Origin: Paramoeba atlantica
Lineage: Eukaryota; Discosea
Direction: 5' to 3'
Length of the DNA stretch: 62,171 nt
Assembly (NCBI GenBank): GCA_977017575.1
Contig: CDRNVI010000198.1
Coordinates: 1-62,171, forward strand
In this document: positions 34,401-47,664 of the stretch, in pieces
Position numbering within the stretch: position 1 is the stretch's first letter
How the letters are laid out: each line of letters starts with the position of its first letter
Translations under genes and position numbers: made by a program
The notes under the pieces: generated by a model
What the model was told of the DNA's origin: nothing
Database searches by the model: none
The model's input: only the letters and a program-made list of their open reading frames with translations

Positions 34401-37400
34401 GTATTCAGAGCTTAACAGGAGATTTGGCTGACTCTCTGAACACTCTTGACGATCCTCTCAGTGGATGTAATTCTGGGATTAAGGTTTCTTTTTTCTTTTA
34501 TTTTTGTGTTTGTTGATTCAAATATTACACGAGCAAAAAGTATGGAGTTTGTGTGTGTTGTTTTGGAGTGATTTTCTCTCAGAAAAATGTTAATTTACAA
34601 TAAAACAACAGAGCCCCTCTTTGGAATCTAATTATGCGATCGAGCTTCAATTACAACGTGGTTATCGACAATGTCTTGATGAAACTGGGGCTGGAGGTTC
34701 TCTCTCTCTCTTTGATGAAAGAAAACATTTAAAAGAGACCTTTTTTTTGATATCTCTTGTGAAATGACTGAAAGAAAAAACACTGTGGCCAACTGATTTA
34801 TCTTTTTTTAGGACTTTTTCAGGGAGTTCCATGTGCTTCAGATGAAAATTGTACTGCAATTGGGACAACTTGTGATCTTTTGAATGAGATTTGTCGTTTG
34901 CCGTCTCTGAATGATTTTGAAAATTCCTTTTTGAATTGCTATATCACCAAATTAACTTCAAATCAAGAGGTTTATTTTCTTCAGTTAAATAATTATTTCA
35001 AAACTTGAAACTGAACACACACACACAACGATGATATTTATTTAGGATTATTTGAGAAGAAAAGTTCTCCCAAATTCTTTGGCGGAATCTCCTCGAGATT
35101 CTCTAGAATTTTTCGAGGCCGTAAAAGAAGCTTCTTTGGAATTTGATTGCGTTTCTCCGAGTGATCCTCTCGATCTTTCTTTCCGCACAAAGAGTTATTA
35201 TCGAAGACCTTGTTGGTCGAATTTCTTCTATCAATATTATTTCAATTATTCTTTCTGTAAGTTTTTTTGATTTTTTTTTCAGATTTCTTTCCTTCTCCTT
35301 TTTTTGGGGAGATTTTTTGAGCTCAATTCTGAATAACTTTAAAAAAGGGGAGACATGGGCTCACGTTCACGAATTCCGACCCTCATGTCCTGATTTATAC
35401 TGCCTTGGTGATACCTGTCGCTTTCCTACATATGATTGCGGGAATCAGTGGGGCAATTGTCGAGATGAAGGTTTGGAGGTCGCTACAGAAGAGAATTGCC
35501 CCGTTGAAGTTTCCGCATGTAACACAAATGCCCCAGTTTCTTCTTGTGATGGGTCTTTTGTATGCGCCTACTGTCCTGAGACAGGGCCTTGCATTGAAGC
35601 TGAAGGAGTGACAACAGAAGCAGAATGTAACCAATTGAAAGCTTGTTATTTTCCCGATAATTCAATGCAAATTGGTGTGACTGAACAACAGTGTCTAACT
35701 GTTGCTGGAAAATGTAGTGAGCCTTGTTATGGTCAAAGTTGTCGCCCAGCATTTGCTGAATATCAAAAGGGTGTCTGTCAATTGGATATTCCCCAAGATT
35801 GGCTCGGTTGCCAAAGATATGGTGGAGGAGTGTACAGTGGTCGTCCTTATGGAACAAACTTCCCTTTTGTTTGGTCTGAATGTTTGTTAACAGCTGTAAG
35901 AACTGAACAAGAATGTCTTCAGGTCTTCCTCATCCTTCTCTTCTTACTTTTCGCTTCTTATTTTCTTCTCAAAAAAAACATCCTTTTTTTTTTAACAGAT
36001 TCCAGATCCTACTTCATGGCACACTTGTGGTGATTTAAGTGTGGACGAATGTGTCCCTGGTAATTTCGGAGTTCCACAACTTTGGTTAAAATGTTTTGTT
36101 GATCAAATCCGTGACTGTGAAACCCCCGAAGAGTGTGTCAACTCCGGAGGGGGTTGTTCTGATCAGAGGTGGAATCGAAGAATCACAGATTGGGATCCTT
36201 ATAACATTCAATTTAACTATGGGGCTTGCCATAACTCTGGTTTTTTTGATGTGACTCTTGTTGAGAAAATTCCAAGTTGCAATCCAAATCCTCGAGGTCC
36301 AATTGGTTGTAGAAACGAAGATCTCGAAGAAGGATGGGTCTGTGCACCTTTTGATATTGGGACTGTAAGTGGGAATAATATGTGGGAATGGAATACTTGG
36401 GTTTCGATGGCCACAACTGAAGATGAATGTTTGGGAATTGGGGCTGAGGAGCCAAGTGGAAGAAATGGTTGTATGATTAAATTGGACACTGGTTATCAGA
36501 GGTGGTGGTATAATGAATCCGAATGTGTCTGTCGTGGTGGTATCTATGAGAATGTTTATAGGTTTGGGATTCAATATTTTGATTAAAAGAATAATTGAGA
36601 AAAAAGAGGAAGAAGAAAAAGGCGGAAAAAAAAAATTGAAAAGAAAAATATTGAATTCTTTCAAATTAATAGTTGGGCACCTGGAGTGTGGCAAGAACAA
36701 CAAACTTTCCCAATGACATGGATGGAAAGAACACCTCAATATACATATGAGTGGCAACCATCTGTTTCATTCTTTCAACTCGAGAGTTGGATTAAATTGG
36801 CTGCTGAAGTTTTTTTTTTTTTTAAAAAATTTTTACTCTTATTATTTTGCCTTTTTTATTATTATTATCTGTTTTCTTCTTTTCTCTCTCTCTCTCCTAA
36901 TTACACAAATAATTCAAAGGAAACTTTTGTGGATTCAATTAAATCACAAATGTTATGCGAGTCGAATATTGTTTCTTCATCTTTGTCTTCTATTACTTGT
37001 GATTGTCTTGCAGAAGATTCTCCAAAAGGTTTTTTGTTTTTAATTTTAGTTTTGTTATTGTATTTGTTAAAATATGGTTTTTTATTGTTTTTTTTTATTT
37101 TTTATTTTGTATTTTGTATTTTGTATTTTGTATTTTGTATTTTGTATTTTGTATTTTCTTATTTTTTTTTTTGGATATTAGATGCGACATGTTATGGAAA
37201 CACCTCTGTTGATATCCCTGTCGGAGTGTCAGGAGCTTGTGAAGGCGAACATTCTTTAATTAAAGGCCCGAGTTCTATTATTAGCTTCTTTCCTAATAGC
37301 ACAGCTGATCTTTGTACCAAGGTCTCTCTCTCTCTCTTTGATTCGTATTTTTTAAAGGAATTTTTAGTATCACCTTTTTTGATTCAAAAATATTGTCTCT

Positions 37401-39523
37401 TTTTTTTTCTCATTTTCTTTTCTCATTTTCTCTCTTTTGTATGAATAGGTTTCTTTGGCTTTGATTTACAGTTCATGGTTTGATGACCCAGCTCAAGAAG
37501 CCAAAGTTTCTTTCCAATTTGAAGAGAGAAAAGCTGCTGAGGCAGTACGAAATAAGAATGATGCTATTGTTGGGCAGGTTCTTGTCTTTCTTTTGTCTTT
37601 CTCTTGTCTTTCTCTTTTGTCTTTTCTCTTTTCAAAAATTCGTTTTTTCTTACTTTCTCTTCTCTTTTTCTCAGCTGGTTGGGGACGGATCAAAAATTGC
37701 TTTTGATTATCCCAGTAGAGTGATATCTATGGAAGTTTGCCTTGCAATTAAAGAAGAACCAAGCGGAAAATATAATACTCAGGATTTTGGTTATACTACC
37801 GATTATGATTTTATTTATCCTATGGGATATTCTGAGGTAAGAAAAGAAAAGGGAAGAGAAAAGAGACAAGAGGGAAAAGAGAGAAAAGAGAGAAAAAAAA
37901 GAAAAGGTTTGGAAACAAAGTTGGATTTTAAATTATTCTTTTTCTTTCTCTTCTCTAGGTGGAAGTGAGGATGTTAGGATCAGATTTAGAATATTGGTGT
38001 AAAAATGTGACACGTGAAGATGTCCCGTCAAATGACGAAGCAGTGCGTCTTTTCCCCATTTATAGATATAATAACTGGAAGAATCGAGATGAGGAATATT
38101 ATAGTGATTCTACTGTTGCTCTTGTTTATACTTTGGCTGCTTGTTATTTGTTGGATATGGTTTTGTTAATTTTGTTTATTTTGGGTTTGTTTTTGATTTT
38201 TTGATTTTTGATTTTTGACTTTTCTTTTTTTTTTTTTTCCCTCTCTCTTTTCTCTTCTCTTTCTCTTTCTCTCTCTTTCTGACCAAGTTATTTCCAGTCC
38301 TGCTGTACGAACTTCGCAGAACAGGAAAACCAGTCCCAATTGTAGCACATATTGCCTTTCTCCTGATAATTCTTTGTATTTTCCGTGTTGCATTCTGTTT
38401 CTTGTGGCCTGTGGTACTTTTTCTCTTTTCTCTTTTCTCTTTTCTCTCACAAAAAAAAAATAACTCACAAAAATTAATAAATCATTTAAAATAGGGAGGA
38501 TTTGATGGAAATCAATTGGCAGAATATGTTGTCTTCGAAATCCCAACCTTCCTTTTATTCACGATTGTAATTATGTCAATCGGTTTTTGGAGAAAACTGT
38601 CTCGAAAAAGTACATTCAATTTTCGAGAAACGGACAAAACTCTTTGGATGGCAGTGGGGTTGACGATCTTTCTTGTTTGGTGTTTGTTTGCGATTGTGGC
38701 GATTGTTTATGCTGAAGTTGTGTTGGAAGATTCTGAAGTTGAGAAGAGTCAGTGTCCTGGGAGAGTGGCTGATTCGAATCAGGAATTGGAGGATAATACG
38801 AGAAAGCTTTCGATTATTTATCAATCGATTGTTATCTTTTTTACGTTTTTGTTTGGGGCTTTGTTTTGGTATTCAAGTTATAAGTTGTTTAAATTAACAT
38901 CGAAAGGTCTTTTGAATTTCTTTTTTTTTTTTTGTGATTTTTTAATTTAGTTTTTATTTTTATTTTGGTTTCATTTTTTCTCTTTTCTTAATTCGTTATT
39001 CACTTCCCTCTCCCCCTCTCTCCCCCTCTCTCCTCCTCTCTCCTCCCCCCAAAAAAACGATAGGTGTCAGTTCAGCAAAACAATTTGTCTTCCGTATTGG
39101 CGCCGTGATTGTGTTAGCCTTTATGCTTCGTTGTGTTTTGTTTATTATTTTGTTGGCTGCTGATTTCACTTCTGCGGCGTATCTTTTTGTTACTTTGATG
39201 GTTACAGAAGTGTTTATGATTTTCCTTGTTCAATTGGAGTTTAATAAGAGGTTTTTTTTTGTTTCTCTCTCTCTCTCTCTTTCGTCAAGTCAATGTCTTG
39301 ATTTCTTTCTTTTTGTTTCTGAAAATTCATTTTCTAATCAAACATCAATCTTAGATTTTTCTCTTCAATGATCACTGGAGGATCAGCTCTCTTACCAACT
39401 GGTATGAATTTGACAACTCGTAGTGGGAGTCGAATGAGCAGTGTGATGAGTAGTGGCACCCCAAGTCAAGAAGAGAGTGTGAGTGGAAGTGGAAGTCTTC
39501 TTGAAAAAGATCATGATACGTAA
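31462..39523 (+). CDS. Giant Cys-rich 7TM receptor-like protein
   Basis: Twenty-four exons sum to 5,595 nt (about 1,864 aa). A signal peptide (MKTKFGLLGVLVFLGALLPG) starts exon 1 (31462-31680). Main ectodomain exons are 32321-32951, 33735-34240, 35312-35922 and 35999-36561. The ectodomain, about 1,400 residues, is Cys-rich; its middle repeats a T-x2-EC motif (TTEAEC, VTEQQC, RTEQEC, TPEEC, TEDEC). The last exons (37959-38159, 38288-38413, 38495-38906, 39064-39250, 39355-39523) carry seven predicted helices, for example VALVYTLAACYLLDM, VAHIAFLLIILCIF, EIPTFLLFTIVIMSIGFW, MAVGLTIFLVWCLFAIVAIV and FGALFWYSSYKLF. The Ser/Gly-rich tail ends at TAA 39523. The FEIPTLL-like segment and spacing resemble the plant THH1/TOM1 7TM domain. 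A surface receptor role is inferred; the ligand is unknown. The least certain joins are 35256/35312 and 38159/38288. Confidence 0.85.
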
Positions 39524-39949
39524 GATCTCAGAAACTCTTTTTGTTAGTTTTTTAAAACATTTTTTTTTGAATAAAATTTCTTTTGTTATATTAAATAAAA
39601 AGGAAGGAGTTTTTTTTTTTCTCTGATTTACCAACATAATTTGAATGCAAGTCAAATTTGAGAGGTACAATTGAGAGGGAAAGAAAGAAGGAAAATCTTG
39701 CTTCCGAAAAAGTCCTTGGATGGTTTCCGACTCTACAAAAGGAAGGGGTATTTTTAACTTTTAGTTTGAGTGTCAAAACACTATTTTAATAAAAATAAAA
39801 GTATCACATTAACTTTCGAAGGTAACTTACCGTTTTCATTTTTGTCCGTGGATAAAAAGATGTTTCATTTTTTTTCTTTTTTTTCTTTTTCTGTCAAAAA
39901 CAAAAAAGAATATTAATACGAGAAGAAGAAGAATTACAAATTTGTTATT
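39524..39949. other. Intergenic, no gene seen
   Basis: A 426-bp AT-rich gap between two plus-strand genes. It should include the 3' end of the 7TM gene and the promoter of the HMG-box gene. No clear element was identified. Confidence 0.5.
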
Positions 39950-40992
39950 ATGGCAACGACTATTGTAAGGGGCCCAGGAGGCAGTTCTTTTGATGTTTGC
40001 AAATTTTGCAGGAAAAATATTCATGCTCGTCTTTTGCTTTCTCATCGGTTTGTTTTTTTGTTTTTTCTTTTCATTCTTTTATCATTTTGTCGAGTTCTTT
40101 TTTGTAACCACTCTCTTTCTCCTTTTTTCTTTTTCTAGATGTTCAACAATGCCAGAGAGTTTCGAATATATCCCTGAAGTAAAATTTAATATCGATCTTG
40201 CTTCTCCGAAAAAAGTCCCCTCGAAAAAGAGAAAGGTTGAAGGAGAGGAAGAAAAACAACCTGTAAAAAAAAGAACAAAAGTTGATAAAGAAAAGAAGGA
40301 AAAGAAAGAGAAGAAAGAGAAGAAAGAAAAGAAAGAAAAAAAAGAGAAAAAGGAAAAGAAAGAGAATCATATCAAAAGACCGAAGTCTGGATACATGTAC
40401 TTTTGTGAGGTTTTGAACTTTTTTTAATTCTAATTCATTTCAAATCACATTTTTGGGTTTGTGAAAAAGAAAAACTCAACTAACTTTCTCTCCTCTTTTT
40501 CTTTTCTTTTCTCTTCTTCTTTTCTCTCAGGAACGTCGAGCTCAAGTCGTGGCAGAAAATCCCGAAGCCAAACCGAAAGACATAATGAAACTCTTGGGAG
40601 AACGATGGCAAGCCGCAGAAGAAATCGACAAACAACCTTTTCTCGAGAAAGCAAAGAAAGATAAAGAGAGATATCTTCTTGAGAAAGAAGGAGAGAAAGA
40701 AGGAGAGAAAGAAGGAGAGAAAGAAGGAGAGAAAGAAGGAGAGAAAGAAGGAGAGAAGAGCTCAGAGAAGGTTCTTGAGGAAGAAGATAGTAATATGATT
40801 GAAGAGGTTGATTCTGTGATGGAAGAGGAGAATGAAGAAAAGAAAGATGAAGGAGAAGAGGAAAAGAAAGAAGAAGAGAAAGAAGAAGAGAAAGGAGAAG
40901 AGAAAGAATCTCAAGAATCTCAAGAAGAAACTCAAGAAGAAACTCAAGAAGAAAAAGAAGAAACCCAAGAAGAAACTCAAGAAGAAGATTGA
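39950..40992 (+). CDS. HMG-box protein with N-terminal zinc-knuckle-like motif
   Basis: Three exons (39950-40047, 40139-40409, 40531-40992) give about 276 aa. Near the N-terminus is CKFCRKNIHARLLLSHRC, a Cys/His cluster like C2HC fingers (C-x2-C-x11-H-x1-C), though its spacing is unusual. A basic region with KKRKVEGEE and a KEKKEKK repeat precedes a single HMG box: HIKRPKSGYMYFCEERRAQV, then DIMKLLGERWQAAEEIDKQP. HMG boxes bend DNA and act in chromatin; KKRK is a likely nuclear signal. The C-terminal third is an (EGEK)n repeat and a long Glu-rich tail, like the acidic tail of HMGB proteins. The 12-bp repeat at 40678-40756 (GAGAAAGAAGGA) encodes the EGEK run. Stop TGA at 40990-40992. Confidence 0.93.
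40678..40756 (+). repeat. Coding 12-bp minisatellite (EGEK)n
   Basis: Tandem GAGAAAGAAGGA units inside the HMG-box gene encode Glu-Gly-Glu-Lys. Copies are nearly identical, so length may vary between strains. Confidence 0.85.
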
Positions 40993-41029
40993 AAAAGAAA
41001 AAGTTAAATTTATTCCATTTCCTGTAAAC

Positions 41030-41035
41030 AATAAA
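41030..41035 (+). terminator. Candidate poly(A) signal AATAAA
   Basis: AATAAA about 38 bases after the HMG-box gene stop. Confidence 0.5.
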
Positions 41036-41590
41036 ATTAATAATTATTTTTGATAACAACAAACTCCCAAGAAATTGGTAGCTTCTCTCTTTTTGTCATG
41101 TCTCCAAAAAAAAAAGTTCTTTTTTGAACAAACAAGAAAAGAGTTTCCCTTTTTCCCCTTTTCCCTTTCTCTCTTTTTCTTGTGGGCAAAGAAAAAGAAA
41201 AGAAAAAGTGTCGAAAAATAACAAACCAAAACAAACCAAATAAAGAAAAACCAAAAACTAAAACAAACCAAATAAAGAAAAACACAATTCGCCAACAAAG
41301 CGAAAAACGTAAAATCGCAAAAACCGTTGTGCCCTTTTCAGAATAGTCCCATCCAGGTTTTTGCAATGCTTTTTTGAGCTTGCGAACACCTTTTGATTTT
41401 TTTGGTTGTTTTTTTCTCCCTCTTCTTTTTTTGTTTTTTTGTTTTTTTTTGTTTTTTCTTCTTCTTTGTTCTCTTTTCTTTCTTTCTTTCTTTTGTTTCG
41501 GTCTCTTTGGTCTCTTTGGTCTCTTTGATCTCTTCTCTTGTTTTTATTTTCCCTCTCGTTGTTCGCTTCTTATCGTTTTCCTCCGTCAAA
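41036..41590. other. Intergenic; leader of the beta-helix gene
   Basis: No gene. A 20-mer-like motif ACAAACCAAATAAAGAAAAAC is repeated at about 41232 and 41265. A long T/CT-rich leader (41395-41590) leads into the next gene; reading frames through it are artefacts. Confidence 0.55.
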
Positions 41591-44500
41591 ATGAGACGTT
41601 TCAATTTTTGTTTGATTCTTTTCTTTATGGTGGTGTTACAACCAACAACAACTGTGGCAACAGATTGGTTTGTTTCTCCAACTGGCTCAGATAATAATAA
41701 TGGAGAGAGTCGAGATTCTCCTTTTCAAACGATTGAGAAAGCATTTGTTGAGTGTAAGACTGGCGATACAATTTTTGTTTTAGAAGGAATCTATCCTTCG
41801 AAAGGAAATATTGGTTTGAGGATTAAAGAAGGTCAATTGAAAGATGTTGATATTGAGAACGGTGATGCTCTTGGTTCTGCGGTTTTGGATTTGTCTGATA
41901 ATGCTCAACAGCTTCCTTTTCTTTCGACCGAAAAAGGTGCTCAAGGGAATATCAAAATTAAAGGACTGTTTTTCCAGAATGCTGAAGCTACTATTTTTCT
42001 TTTGGAAGGAGGAACCCAATTCAAACTCCTTCTTTCTCGTTTCTCTTTCTCAACTGGAGGAGTTGCGGAGATCTCTGCGGTTGAGGATGTGGATATTCAA
42101 GCTACACTCTTTGAACAAAATTCTGGAAAGAATGGAGGAGTGTTGTCTGTAACCGATTTCTCAAATCTTTCCATCTCTTCTTGTGTCTTCTCCAACAATT
42201 CAGCAGAAGAAAATGGAGGAGCTTTATTTACTCAAAATGGAGATACAGTAACGGTTCAACAGACAGCTTTCGACGGCAATACAGCGGAGAATCAAGGAGG
42301 AGCGATTTTAGTTTCTTCTTCTTCTTTTTCTTTTGAACAATGCACTCTTTCGAATAATCAAGCGATGCAAGGAGGGGCGATCTCGGTTGTACAAGGTGAT
42401 TTGATTCTCAAAAACAATACATTTACATCGAATGTTGCTGTTCTTGGTGGAGCTCTTTTTATGGATAAGGAAACAAATCCAAATGTAGGAGGGGTAAATG
42501 CTTTAGACTCCAACTATTTCTTTTCGAATGAAGCAATTGACGATGGTGATGATGATAATAATGGAGATGGAGGAGCTGTTTATTTGAGAAATCCAACTCA
42601 TTTTAATATTTTGGGTGTAACTTTTTGGAATAATCAGGCCTCTTTTAGGGGTGGTGCTTTGTTTGTTATTGGGCAAGGAATTATTTCTTCTTGTATTTTT
42701 GAGATTAATCTTGCCCAGAGAGGTGGTGGCTTGGCTGTTGTTAACAGTTTCATGGTTTGTTTTATTATTATTATTATTTTCTATTTTTTTTTAAATTTTG
42801 AATGGAAATAGTTTGCATCAATTGGAAATAAATATGTCAATAATAATGCCCCCTTGGGAGGAGGAGTTTATATTGTGAATCAAGTCGCCGCTCTTTTTTA
42901 CACTGTATGATTTTTTCTTTTTCTTTTTCTTTCCTCTTTTTCCTCTCTTTTTTTTTAAATTTTCTTCTTTTTTTTTAAAGGATACTTTTTATGGGAATAA
43001 TGCTCCACAATATGGTGGGGGAATTTTCTTTGATGATGTGAAATTGCCAACACAAGTTGGCTTATCTTCATTTATTGTAATTTTCTTTTTTCTTATCCCC
43101 TCTCTTTTCTCTTCTCTTCTTTTCTCTTCTTTTGTTTTCCAATATTCATTTTTCATTTTAAAGAACAACTACTCGCCAAACGGGAATCATGTAAGTGGAA
43201 GTGTCTTTGATATCGATAATGACCTGAAATTTGAAGTTGTTGAATTTACAAATTGTCAATTTGACCTAGGTATTCTTTTTTTTTCTTTCTCGTCTGAAAT
43301 GAAATTTGAAGGGACTGATTTTTTCCCTCTTTCTTTCTCTTTTCTCCTTTTCTTCAAAGGACTTGGACCATCCGATATTTTCGCTGAAAAATCTCGATTT
43401 GTGTTTTTAAAGAGTTGTGATTTGCCAAGGATTGAACTCCATGAAAATTCAAAAGCTTTCATTTGTAATTGTGAAGGCACTGCCCAAATTTATAGTCTTC
43501 AGACTTCAAATGGTAAGTGAAAGAGAAAGGAAGAAAAAGAGCTTGAGAAAAAAGAGGGAAAAAGGAGAAAAGGGAAGGAGAAAGAGAAAGAGAAAGAAAG
43601 GGAGAAAAATTGTATGTTACTTGAGTAACTGTTGAGAATAGGAGAGTTTTATGTTGATAGCGACTTTCAATTTTCGAATCTCTCGGGTGATTGGAGTGCA
43701 TCCCTGATCTCTCAAATCGACAAGTTAATATTTGTTTTAAAATTTGAAATTCGTTATTTGAAGAAGATAAAAAAGCATGAGAGAAAGAAAAAGAATACAC
43801 AAGAAAAGAGAAAGATCATTTTCCTTCAAAATTACTTCACAATAGATATTTCATTTTTCAAAAGAATATTTCACTAATATTTTGAAAAAATCAGTTCTTT
43901 TTGTGTGAAAGGAGACAACACAACTTCTCTTACTTTCCCCACTCAAATTACTATGGAAACAAACGGAAAAACTCTTTCAATCCAACCAAACAACGACGAC
44001 AACAACCTTGACCTAAATTGGGTTAATTGGACCAATTATTTGGGAAATCTTCAAATTGAAAATGAAGGAGTTTTGGTCGTTGGGAATGGGACATTTTTAA
44101 ATCATGGTAATTTAAGTATTCAGGAGGGTTCTGAGATTGTTGTTGGTGATAGGCTTCTTAATTTTTATGGTGGGGAAATTACCTTGGTTGGTTCTTCGAG
44201 TGTTGCGGGGGATTTAGTTTTGATGGAGGGGGGAAGAATGGTTTGTTTTCTTTTTTCTTTTTTCTTTTTTCTTTGTGTTTATTTCCCAATTTGACAATTC
44301 TCTCTTTCTTTCTTTCCACATAACAGAAACTCGAATACGAAACTCTCCCATCCTCACTCAACAATACAGCCACTCTACAAAACACCCTAAAAATCTTCTC
44401 AAACGTCACTCTCATCATCTCCATCACAGAGAGCAGCACTCTCCCAGTAGACGAAGTAATCGCTCTCTTAGCCTGGGAAGACGTCAAAGGATTTTTCATT

Positions 44501-44749
44501 ACTTTTGATATGAATACACCAATTCCCCCTTCTACTGTCCCTCTTCTTCTTTATAGCGAAGAAGGATTGTTTCTGGTTGTTGAGAAAGAATCGAAGCCAA
44601 AAAGCAAGAAGGTGGAGTGGGCTTTGCCCTTTTCTCTTCTTGTTGTTGGGATTCTTGGTGTTGGGGGATATTATTTATATAGCCAGAGGAAGAAGGGGAT
44701 TGAAAATGTGGTGGGCACTGGTGAAGGGGAAAAAGATTCATTATTGTAA
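41591..44749 (+). CDS. Pmp-like right-handed beta-helix surface protein
   Basis: Eight exons (41591-42754, 42812-42904, 42981-43076, 43164-43269, 43360-43512, 43642-43723, 43895-44240, 44327-44749) give about 820 aa. It has a signal peptide (FCLILFFMVVLQPTTTVA) and then the parallel beta-helix opening TDWFVSPTGSDNNNGES. About ten coils follow, with the NGGA/QGGAI and F.NN motifs seen in bacterial polymorphic outer-membrane proteins and pectate-lyase-like folds: ENGGALFTQNGD, ENQGGAILVSS, MQGGAISVVQGD, VLGGALFMD, FRGGALFVIGQG. Near the C-terminus is one membrane helix (ALPFSLLVVGILGVGGYYLY) and a short cytosolic tail. Likely a type I surface adhesin. No catalytic site can be assigned. Similar proteins are often expanded in protists. 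Confidence 0.87.
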
Positions 44750-44912
44750 ATAATAATGAATTTCAAAAAAAAAATGTAATGGACACAATTTTTTTTATTA
44801 TTATTAACTCGATTTCTAACAGAAATAAATACATTTCGAATTAAAAAAAAAAAAAAAAGTGAGCATAACAGACATCAAATTTCTAATTCATTCATTCATT
44901 CATTTCTTTTTC

Positions 44913-47099
44913 TTACTTCTTTTTCTTGAAAATTTTCCAGGGAAAACTCCAAGAAGAAATCTATTTTAAAATTTTAATACTGCTAAAAAAAAAAGAGAAG
45001 AGAAAAAAAGAGAAAAAGAAAAATGATAAAACCTCAGGTTGTGGTTCTGGTTCTGGTTCTCCTGTTAATGATTCTTCCATCTAAAGAAAGAGAAAAAGTG
45101 TTTCAAAAAAAAAGAGAGAAAAGAAAAAGACAATCACATTTTTCTTTTGGGAAAGGAAAAGAAAAAAAAGAAAGGAAAAAACAAAGAAACCTCAACAAAC
45201 TGGAGACGATCTAACATCCCCTCAAGTTCAGCAATATTTTCTACACCATGTGCCAATTTTTCAATGAAACCTGGAATGGAAGAGAGAAGAAAAGAGAAAA
45301 GAGGGAGAGAAGAGAGAAGGAGGAGACATGGGATGAGGACAGAGAGAGAGGAGAAGAAGAGAGAAAAGAAAAGAAAAGAAAAGAAAGAAAAGAAAAGAAT
45401 GAAAAGAAAAGAGAATAAACAAAAATCAAAAAACAAACTCATTGGTTCATCAACTCCAATTTGACTCAAAGACATACCATTGAGAGTCTCGTCGATTGAT
45501 GTTCTCAAACACACCTATTTTGCAATAAAAAAAAAGAAAAGAGAGGAGAATCAGAGAGAAAGAAGAAAAAGAAAAAAAAAAAAGAGAAAGAAGAGAAAGA
45601 AGAGAAAGAAGAGAAAGAAGAGAAAGAAGAGAAAGAAGAGAGAGCAAACATCCGATTCAATTGTACGATCAACTTCAAGTTCACGAGTTAACTGAATGGC
45701 TCTCCCAACTTTTTCAGCCCTCACTTTAAATACAGCAGCTAATTTTTTCCACTGATAGAAAAATTAGAAAGAGAGAAAGAGAGAGAAAGAGAGAGAAAAA
45801 GAAAAGAGTCAAGAAAAAGAACAAGAAAAGAAAACACAAACAGTTTGGTCAGGGCGACTGAGAAGAATAGCAGAATACAAATTCAAATATTTTTCGCAAT
45901 ATGGTGTGAACTGAACAAAAAGATTAAAAGAGAAAGAGAAGAAAGAGAAGAAAGAGAAGAAAGGGAAAAAGAGAACAAAAGAAAAGAAAAAGAAATAAAA
46001 ACCTCAATTGCTTTTAATGTGTGATATTCTGCTTTTTGGTATGCTCTATTTAATAAAAATTAAGAAGAGAATAAAGAAAGAGAGAGAGAGAGAAGAGAAA
46101 GAGAGAAAGAGAGACAAACCCACAACGATAATAAAAAAGACCAAAAAGATATCGAACACGACAATCTCGATCAGAGAGAGATTTTAATGTTTCCAATTGA
46201 CTTTTCATTTCTTTTACCTATTTTATTTATTTATTAAAAAGAGTTTCAGAAGAGAAAAGAAAGAGGAGAGAAAAAAGAGAAGAAAGAGAGAAGAGAGAAA
46301 AAACAGTTTTGCCAAGTTGGTGTGACGACACAAAAAGATAGAGAAAAAAAGAGAGAAAAAAACATCAGGATCTTCAAGAGAAAAAACAGCTTTTCCAAGT
46401 TGGTGTGACGACCTCCAATCACACAAAATGATAGAGAAAAAAGAAAAAAATAGAAAAAATAGAAAGAAAGAAAGAGAGAGAGGAGAGGAAAGAGAAAGAA
46501 AGAGAGAGAAAAATAACATCAGGATCTTCAAGAGAAAAAACAGCTTTTCCAAGTTGGTGTGACGACCTTCGATCGGTGCGTTTTAACAACATAAAACGAT
46601 AGTGACTCACCGCTAAATTGTACTGTGTTTCTAAATCTTGTGGGTGTGAACTTATGATTTCTTTATATAGTTTCTGTTTTTTTTTTGGGAGAGAGGAGAG
46701 AGAGAGGAGAGAGAGAGGAGAGAGAGGAGAGGGAGAGGAGAAAGAGAGGAGAGAGGAGAGAGTGGAGAGAAGAAAGAGAGGAGAGAGGAGAGAGAGAGGA
46801 GAGGGAGAGAAGAGAGAGAGGAGAGGGAGAGAAGAGAGAGAGGAGAGGAGAGGAGAAAGAGAGGAGAGAGGGGGGGGGAGGAGAGGAGAAGGAGAGAAAG
46901 AGGTGATTAGAAAGAAGGAGAAAAATAAGAATAAGAAAAGAAAGAGAGAAAAAGAAAAAAGAGAGAGAAGAAGAAGAAGAAGAAGAAGAAGAGAGAGATA
47001 GAGGAAAACCTTTGCAGCTTCATACAATTTTAAAGCAGTTTCTTCTCCTCCAACTCGCCTTTCCATAGATCTTGCTTGTGAGTGATAGAAATTGGCCTA

Positions 47100-47158
<59 letters not shown>

Positions 47159-47483
47159 AGAATCAAGAAAGAAAGAAAGAAACAAAGAAAGAGAAAAGAA
47201 AAAAAAAACTTGAGCATTTTTGGCAATTTTCATTCCTTTAATTTTAACACGAATTTTCATTAAATCCGCCAAATTAAATGGTTTTTTGGCTTCATCTGGA
47301 AACTTAAAACTCCCATCCATTCTTTCTAAATGTTGTAATAAAGATATCAAAAAAAAAGAGATTTGGAAAATATGATTTGGTTTTCAATGGAAAAGAGAAT
47401 TGATAAAAACAAAAACAAACTAATTTTTGAAAGTATTGGAGAACAAGATTGAAATGGAGAAATGGAAACAATAATAACAATAA

Positions 47484-47514
<31 letters not shown>

Positions 47515-47633
47515 AAAAACAAACTAGTATAAGAAAGCATAGGAGAACAAGATTGAAATTGAGAAATGGGAACAACAACAACAACAATAAATAAATAAAT
47601 AAATAAATAAAATAAATAAATAAATAAATAAAT

Positions 47634-47664
<31 letters not shown>

